Below are positions 5,854 through 9,368 of a stretch of 9,368 nt of DNA, one piece after another (the stretch's first letter is position 1; each line of letters begins with the position of its first letter). Position numbers and translations under genes: made by a program. The DNA is from CAYWTX01 sp964461295 (lineage in GTDB: Bacteria > Planctomycetota > Phycisphaerae > SM23-33), in NCBI GenBank assembly GCA_964461295.1, contig CAYWTX010000374.1:1-9368 (forward strand). Reading direction: 5' to 3'. A model generated the notes under the pieces. That model worked only from the letters and a program-made list of their open reading frames with translations. It made no database searches and was not told the DNA's origin.

Positions 5854-6758
5854 TGAAGAACGCCACCAAGTACCAGAATGCCATCAAGAAACTCCTGGCC
5901 AAGGGATCGCCGCCTCCGCTGGACGAGCCATGCGACCCGGTCCGGCTCATGATCCGGGCCGTGCTGGAGACCGACGCCTCCCGGAAGCAGGCGGAGAAAG
6001 CCGTCGCCGCGATCGAGAAGGAGTACGTCGACTACAACGAGTTGCGGGTGGCGCCGGTGCGCGAGGTGGCGGAGTTGATCGGCAAGGATTTCTTCTTCGC
6101 CCGCCGGCAGGCGGAGGAGCTCACCAACGCCCTGAACTCGCTGTTCCGCCGCAGCGCGACGTTGAACTTCGACCACGTCAAGAACATGACCAAGCGCGAC
6201 CTGCGCCGGCACCTGTCGGAGTTGGGGCTGGGGCCCTACGCGGTGTCCCTGTTGCTGCTGCGATGCTTTGGCGGGCACGCGATCCCCGTCGACGAATCGC
6301 TGGTGGAAAGCCTGAAGATGGAGGAGTACGTCCATCCGGAGGCCGACCTGGCGGACGTGCAGGGGTTCCTGGAGCGCGTGGTGTTGCAGAAGGACGCGTT
6401 GTCGGTCCACGAGGGCCTTCGGGTCTTCTTCGAGAAGCACGAGAAGACGCTCATCAAGCGGCGCAAGGACGAGGCGCGTGTAGCCCCGCCCGCCCCGCCG
6501 GTGGCTCCGCCGCCGCCGCCGCCGGGAATGGCCATGGCGCTGCCGCCGATTGCGGCGGGCGTCGAGGTCGATGAGGTCGAGGCGCCCGCGCTGCCGGAAC
6601 TGGCGGTCGAAGACGAAGAAGAGGCCCGCGAGGTCGAGATCGAGAAGAAGCCCACCCGCGTGCCGACCAAGGGCGAAGCAGCCGCCAGACCCGCGCCCAA
6701 GGCGCCGGCGAAGCCGCAAGGCGCTGCTTCCCGGCGCGCGGCGAAGAAGCGGAAGTAG
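5853..6758 (+). CDS. HhH-GPD (endonuclease III-like) fold protein, atypical
   Basis: A 301-residue protein. Residues about 25-200 resemble the helix-hairpin-helix GPD fold of endonuclease III/MutY. DPVRLMIRAVLETDAS (28-43) is comparable to the PFELLIAVILSAQ region, the helix-hairpin-helix is ELGLGPYAVSLLL (123-135), and FGGHAIPVDESLV (139-151) holds Asp147 at the place of the catalytic aspartate. The position of the endonuclease III catalytic lysine is Tyr129, as in MutY-type GPYT motifs. The C-terminal four-cysteine iron-sulphur motif is missing; only Cys27 and Cys138 occur. The end (about 210-301) is low complexity: a Pro run, an acidic stretch, then a Lys/Arg/Ala-rich tail. The ATG overlaps the rbfA stop by one base, with GAAGG at 5845-5849. 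It may be a monofunctional glycosylase or a non-catalytic nucleic-acid-binding relative. The fold call is by motif reading only. Confidence 0.65.
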   Translation: MKNATKYQNAIKKLLAKGSPPPLDEPCDPVRLMIRAVLETDASRKQAEKAVAAIEKEYVDYNELRVAPVREVAELIGKDFFFARRQAEELTNALNSLFRRSATLNFDHVKNMTKRDLRRHLSELGLGPYAVSLLLLRCFGGHAIPVDESLVESLKMEEYVHPEADLADVQGFLERVVLQKDALSVHEGLRVFFEKHEKTLIKRRKDEARVAPPAPPVAPPPPPPGMAMALPPIAAGVEVDEVEAPALPELAVEDEEEAREVEIEKKPTRVPTKGEAAARPAPKAPAKPQGAASRRAAKKRK

Positions 6759-6771
6759 ACGGAAGGGATCG

Positions 6772-6807
6772 CCGCGAAGCAAGCCGGGCGCGAACGCTGT
6801 TTCGCGG
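6772..6807 (+). other. Hairpin after the HhH-GPD gene
   Basis: CCGCGAAGCA (6772-6781) pairs with TGTTTCGCGG (6798-6807) over ten positions with one G-T pair and a 16-base loop, 13 bases after the stop codon. There is no T run after it, so it is not a standard intrinsic terminator, but it may mark the end of the transcript or protect its 3' end. Confidence 0.4.
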
Positions 6808-6863
6808 AAGTGAAGAGCAGAGAGCTTGTGAAAGAATTGGCGAAGCGGCCTCGTCCCTCTTGG

Positions 6864-6941
6864 CCCCGAAGGGGTGGTCAGGATTCAGCCTGGGGCGTAA
6901 GCCCCCGCAGAAGATAGAGCAAGGACAAGAGTCCCGGAGGG
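6864..6941. repeat. Cluster of short hairpins in the spacer before hisG
   Basis: Within 80 bases: CCCC-GAA-GGGG (6864-6874), GGGGC-GTAA-GCCCC (6892-6905), GGAC-AAGA-GTCC (6923-6934) and CCC-GGA-GGG (6933-6941). Such serial small palindromes in a gene-free stretch resemble a dispersed intergenic repeat (REP-like). The rest of the 301-base spacer (6759-7059) holds the hairpin at 6772-6807 and the hisG ribosome binding site. I see no convincing promoter or reading frame in it. Confidence 0.45.
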
Positions 6942-7044
6942 GCGGCAGAGGGCGTCGGATGCGTGGCGAGGTATCGCGACGCGATTGTCTCACAAGCTCT
7001 GATTCGTGGACGATTCTTCTTGAGACGCACAGACGTCGAGAGGC

Positions 7045-7050
7045 GGGAGG
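7045..7050 (+). promoter_or_regulatory. Ribosome binding site of hisG
   Basis: GGGAGG lies nine bases before the ATG at 7060, a strong and well-spaced Shine-Dalgarno that supports this start and its short Lys/Thr-rich N-terminal extension. Confidence 0.75.
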
Positions 7051-7059
7051 CGAGACAAC

Positions 7060-8001
7060 ATGCCAAGGAAGACCGGAAAGACCGACAAGACCGACGGCAA
7101 CAAGCTTTTCCTCGGAATCCCCAAGGGTTCGCTGCAGGACAGCACGCTGGACCTGTTCAGCCGGGCCGGCTACGACGTCAGCGTCTCCTCGCGGAGCTAC
7201 TTCCCAAGCATCGACGACCCGTCGATCGCGGTGATGATGTTCCGCGCGCAGGAGATGAGCCGCTACGTCGAGGACGGCGTCATCGACGTGGGCCTGACCG
7301 GCCACGACTGGATCCTCGAGAACAACTCCGACGTGGCCGAGGTGGAGGAACTGGTGTACGCCAAGCAGCAGCTCACGCCGGTGAAGTGGGTGCTGGCCGT
7401 GCCGGAAGAAAGCCCGGTGCATCGGCCGGAGGACCTCGACGGCGGGATCGTGGCGACGGAGTTGGTGAACGTGACGCGGCGGTACTTCGAGGATCGCGGC
7501 GTGAAGGTGAAGATCGAGTTCAGTTGGGGCGCGACGGAGGTGAAGGCGCGGCTGATCGAGCTGGGCTCCAGCCGCTCCAAGGCGCGGCGCGTGGACGCGA
7601 TCGTGGACGTGACGGAGACAGGTTCGAGCCTTCGGGCGAACAAGCTGCGCGTGGTGGAGACGCTGCTGACGAGTTCAACGCGGCTGATCGCCAACCGCGA
7701 GTCGATGCGGGACGCGTGGAAGCGGCGGAAGATCGAGAACCTCGGCCTGCTGCTGCAGGGGGCCATCGCGGCGCGCGAGAAGGTGGGCCTGAAGATGAAC
7801 GTGCCCAGGAGCAAGCTGGCGGCCATCACCAAGGTGCTTCCGGCCGAGCGGTCGCCTACGATTTCTCATCTGCAAGAGAAGGACTGGCTGGCCGTTGAAG
7901 TGATAGTGGAAGAGAAGGTGGAGCGGGAACTGGTGCCCGAGTTGAAGCGTGCCGGGGCCACCGGCATCATCACGTATCCGCTGAAGAAAGTGATCGGCTG
8001 A
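7060..8001 (+). CDS. hisG: ATP phosphoribosyltransferase HisG, long form
   Basis: HisG catalyses the first step of histidine synthesis, joining ATP and PRPP to give phosphoribosyl-ATP. At 313 residues it is the long, self-sufficient form, which does not need HisZ. After a Lys/Thr/Asp-rich extension (1-14), the catalytic domain begins with KLFLGIPKGSLQDSTLDL (15-32). VIDVGLTGHDWI lies at 74-85, and the PRPP-binding loop DAIVDVTETGSSL is at 179-191. The C-terminal ACT-like regulatory domain (about 243-313) ends in ATGIITYPLKKVIG, the usual long-form ending, so feedback inhibition by histidine is expected from the family. No other his gene lies in the window. The 301-base spacer before it suggests its own transcript, though no promoter was recognised. 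The TPR gene starts one base after its stop. Confidence 0.95.
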   Translation: MPRKTGKTDKTDGNKLFLGIPKGSLQDSTLDLFSRAGYDVSVSSRSYFPSIDDPSIAVMMFRAQEMSRYVEDGVIDVGLTGHDWILENNSDVAEVEELVYAKQQLTPVKWVLAVPEESPVHRPEDLDGGIVATELVNVTRRYFEDRGVKVKIEFSWGATEVKARLIELGSSRSKARRVDAIVDVTETGSSLRANKLRVVETLLTSSTRLIANRESMRDAWKRRKIENLGLLLQGAIAAREKVGLKMNVPRSKLAAITKVLPAERSPTISHLQEKDWLAVEVIVEEKVERELVPELKRAGATGIITYPLKKVIG

Positions 8002-8002
8002 C

Positions 8003-9368
8003 ATGAACCGATGGCAACAGGTTGCGGTTCTGGTTGTATCGGGGGCCGGCGTCCTGTGGGCGAGCGGGGGCATTCCGGCGGCGGCGGCGGGGAGCGTCGC
8101 GGCAACGGGGCCCGCGAGCGGTCCGGCGCGGGTTCTTCCGGAGAAGGCCCGCGTGCCGCTGGACCGTCTCTCGCCGAAGATCGAGAAACCCACCCGGGCG
8201 CCGCGGGCCACGAGCCTGCCCTCGCAGGCGGCCGACCTGATCGCCCAGGCCGAGCGGAACATCGGCGAAGGGCAGTATGCCGCGGCCGTGGAGGCGCTGG
8301 AGCGCGCGGTCGGGTACGACCCGGCGAATCCGCGGATGCGCCGGCTGCTAGGGCAGGCGTACTTCGGCCTGCCGAACTTCGGCAAGGCGATGGCGAGCCT
8401 GAAGGAGGCCGTCAAGGCGGCCGACGACGACGTCCAGACGCACCTGCTGCTGGGCCAGCTCTACGCGTCGCAGAAGCAGCGCGACGAGGCGATTGTGCAC
8501 CTGCGAACGGCGCTGAAATGCACGGGGGCGACGGAAGGCAGCGCCGCAACCGCCGAGGCGGTCCTCACGCTGGGCCTGCTGCTGGACGGCGAGGGATACT
8601 GGACGGCCGCGCTGGAGTGTTACGACCGGCTGGCGGAATGGATCCCGCGGAACGCGCGGGCGTACGCGGACCGCCCGGCGCTGCGTGAGTGGGCTCTGCG
8701 GCCGGAGAAGGTCGTCGCCCGTCGCGGGGCGGTGCTGCTGTTGTTGCAGCGCAAGGACGAGGCCGCGGGCGAGTTGGAGCGTGCATACCGGCGCGACCGC
8801 ACGGACGCGCGGACGGGCAAGTTGCTCATCAAGGCGCTGCTGGACACGAAGCAATACGCGAAGGCGGAGGCAATGCTTCAGGAGATGGCCGCCCAGGCGG
8901 AGTTGCGGCCCTATGTGCCGTCGATGCTGGCGGACCTGGTGGGCGAGGTGCGAGACGCGAAGCTGCCGGGTCGGTTCTGGCGGGCGTACCGCGCGACGGG
9001 GAAGATGGACGCGTTGCTGGCGGTGGGGTTGGCGCGGATCGCGCAGCGGCAGGGGTGGTCGGAGCAGGCGGTGGAGATCCTGCGGACGGTGGCGTCCGAG
9101 GCGCCGCCCGAGCCGGACCTGTGGCGGATGCTCCTGGCCGGCTACGCGGCGCAGAAGCAGTACGCCGAGTTGCTGGTGGCGATGGAGCGGGCGCTGCGGG
9201 GCGGCGACCAGGCGTTGGAGGCCCTGGCGGCTGCGATGCCCGCCATCAAGCCGGTCGGCGAGGAAGACGTGGACCGCAAGCTGGCCGAGCTGGTCCGCAA
9301 GAGCGATTCGCCCGCCAAGGCGCAACTGCTGTACCTGGCGGGGGTGCTGGCGGCGGCCAAGGAGCGCT
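8003..9368 (+). CDS. Secreted TPR-repeat protein, partial (3' end outside window)
   Basis: The frame from ATG 8003 stays open for 455 codons to the window edge, so the C-terminus is missing. Residues 1-30 form a probable Sec signal peptide: MNRWQQ, a hydrophobic core VAVLVVSGAGVLWA, and an Ala-rich cleavage area (IPAAAAG). No lipobox cysteine is present. A Pro/Ala-rich linker follows (about 31-74). Tetratricopeptide repeats then begin: QAERNIGEGQYAAAVEALER, the next with LLGQAYFGLPNFGKAMASLK, and a third with LLLGQLYASQKQRDEAIVHL (about 77-178). Degenerate repeats continue to the end, for example WRMLLAGYAAQKQYAELLVA. It likely acts outside the cytoplasmic membrane as a protein-interaction scaffold; no specific partner can be named. 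It begins one base after the hisG TGA, so the two are probably co-translated. No clear Shine-Dalgarno is visible. Confidence 0.85.
   Translation, partial: MNRWQQVAVLVVSGAGVLWASGGIPAAAAGSVAATGPASGPARVLPEKARVPLDRLSPKIEKPTRAPRATSLPSQAADLIAQAERNIGEGQYAAAVEALERAVGYDPANPRMRRLLGQAYFGLPNFGKAMASLKEAVKAADDDVQTHLLLGQLYASQKQRDEAIVHLRTALKCTGATEGSAATAEAVLTLGLLLDGEGYWTAALECYDRLAEWIPRNARAYADRPALREWALRPEKVVARRGAVLLLLQRKDEAAGELERAYRRDRTDARTGKLLIKALLDTKQYAKAEAMLQEMAAQAELRPYVPSMLADLVGEVRDAKLPGRFWRAYRATGKMDALLAVGLARIAQRQGWSEQAVEILRTVASEAPPEPDLWRMLLAGYAAQKQYAELLVAMERALRGGDQALEALAAAMPAIKPVGEEDVDRKLAELVRKSDSPAKAQLLYLAGVLAAAKER

Noticed and set aside
1..9368. CRISPR arrays, tRNA or rRNA genes, transposases, defence systems
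   Set aside because: None was recognised; the only repeats are the short tandem and palindromic ones listed.

Overview
The window is high-G+C bacterial chromosomal DNA with one gene direction (plus strand) throughout. It carries a translation/transcription housekeeping cluster, nusA - infB - ylxP - rbfA, then a gene for a HhH-GPD-fold protein, then hisG and the start of a secreted TPR-repeat protein. The NusA KH1 sequence, the long Ala/Pro-rich IF2 linker, the loose operon spacing and the palindromic repeats in the spacers suggest a planctomycete-like bacterium (Planctomycetota, possibly Phycisphaerae). That assignment is inference from general familiarity, not from a database search.

Layout. 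Positions 1-574 hold no credible protein gene. They begin with a perfect -10 hexamer (TATAAT, 21-26) and end with a good intrinsic terminator (495-521) just before nusA, with many strong hairpins between. This reads as either an attenuated nusA leader or a separate structured RNA. nusA (575-1951) and infB (2069-4858, TTG start) follow. A 90-bp element with perfect 29-bp inverted arms lies between infB and ylxP (5014-5301). A 14-bp-period tandem repeat lies just before rbfA (5407-5853). rbfA overlaps the start of the HhH-GPD-like gene (5853-6758) by one base. A 301-base spacer with clustered hairpins separates it from hisG (7060-8001, long form). One base after the hisG stop, a TPR protein with a signal peptide begins (8003) and runs off the window.

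How the genes work together. NusA modulates pausing, termination and antitermination. IF2 delivers initiator tRNA. RbfA matures the 30S subunit. YlxP is the DUF503 protein commonly found between infB and rbfA. The usual companions rimP, ylxR and ylxQ are not in their common positions here, and rbfA is followed by the HhH-GPD-like gene instead of truB. HisG starts histidine synthesis and looks functionally unrelated to the first cluster.

Most unusual points: the promoter-to-terminator leader before nusA, the non-canonical HhH-GPD protein translationally coupled to rbfA, the double-palindrome element after infB, and an 11-C run inside infB. No mobile-element protein, CRISPR array, tRNA or rRNA was seen.
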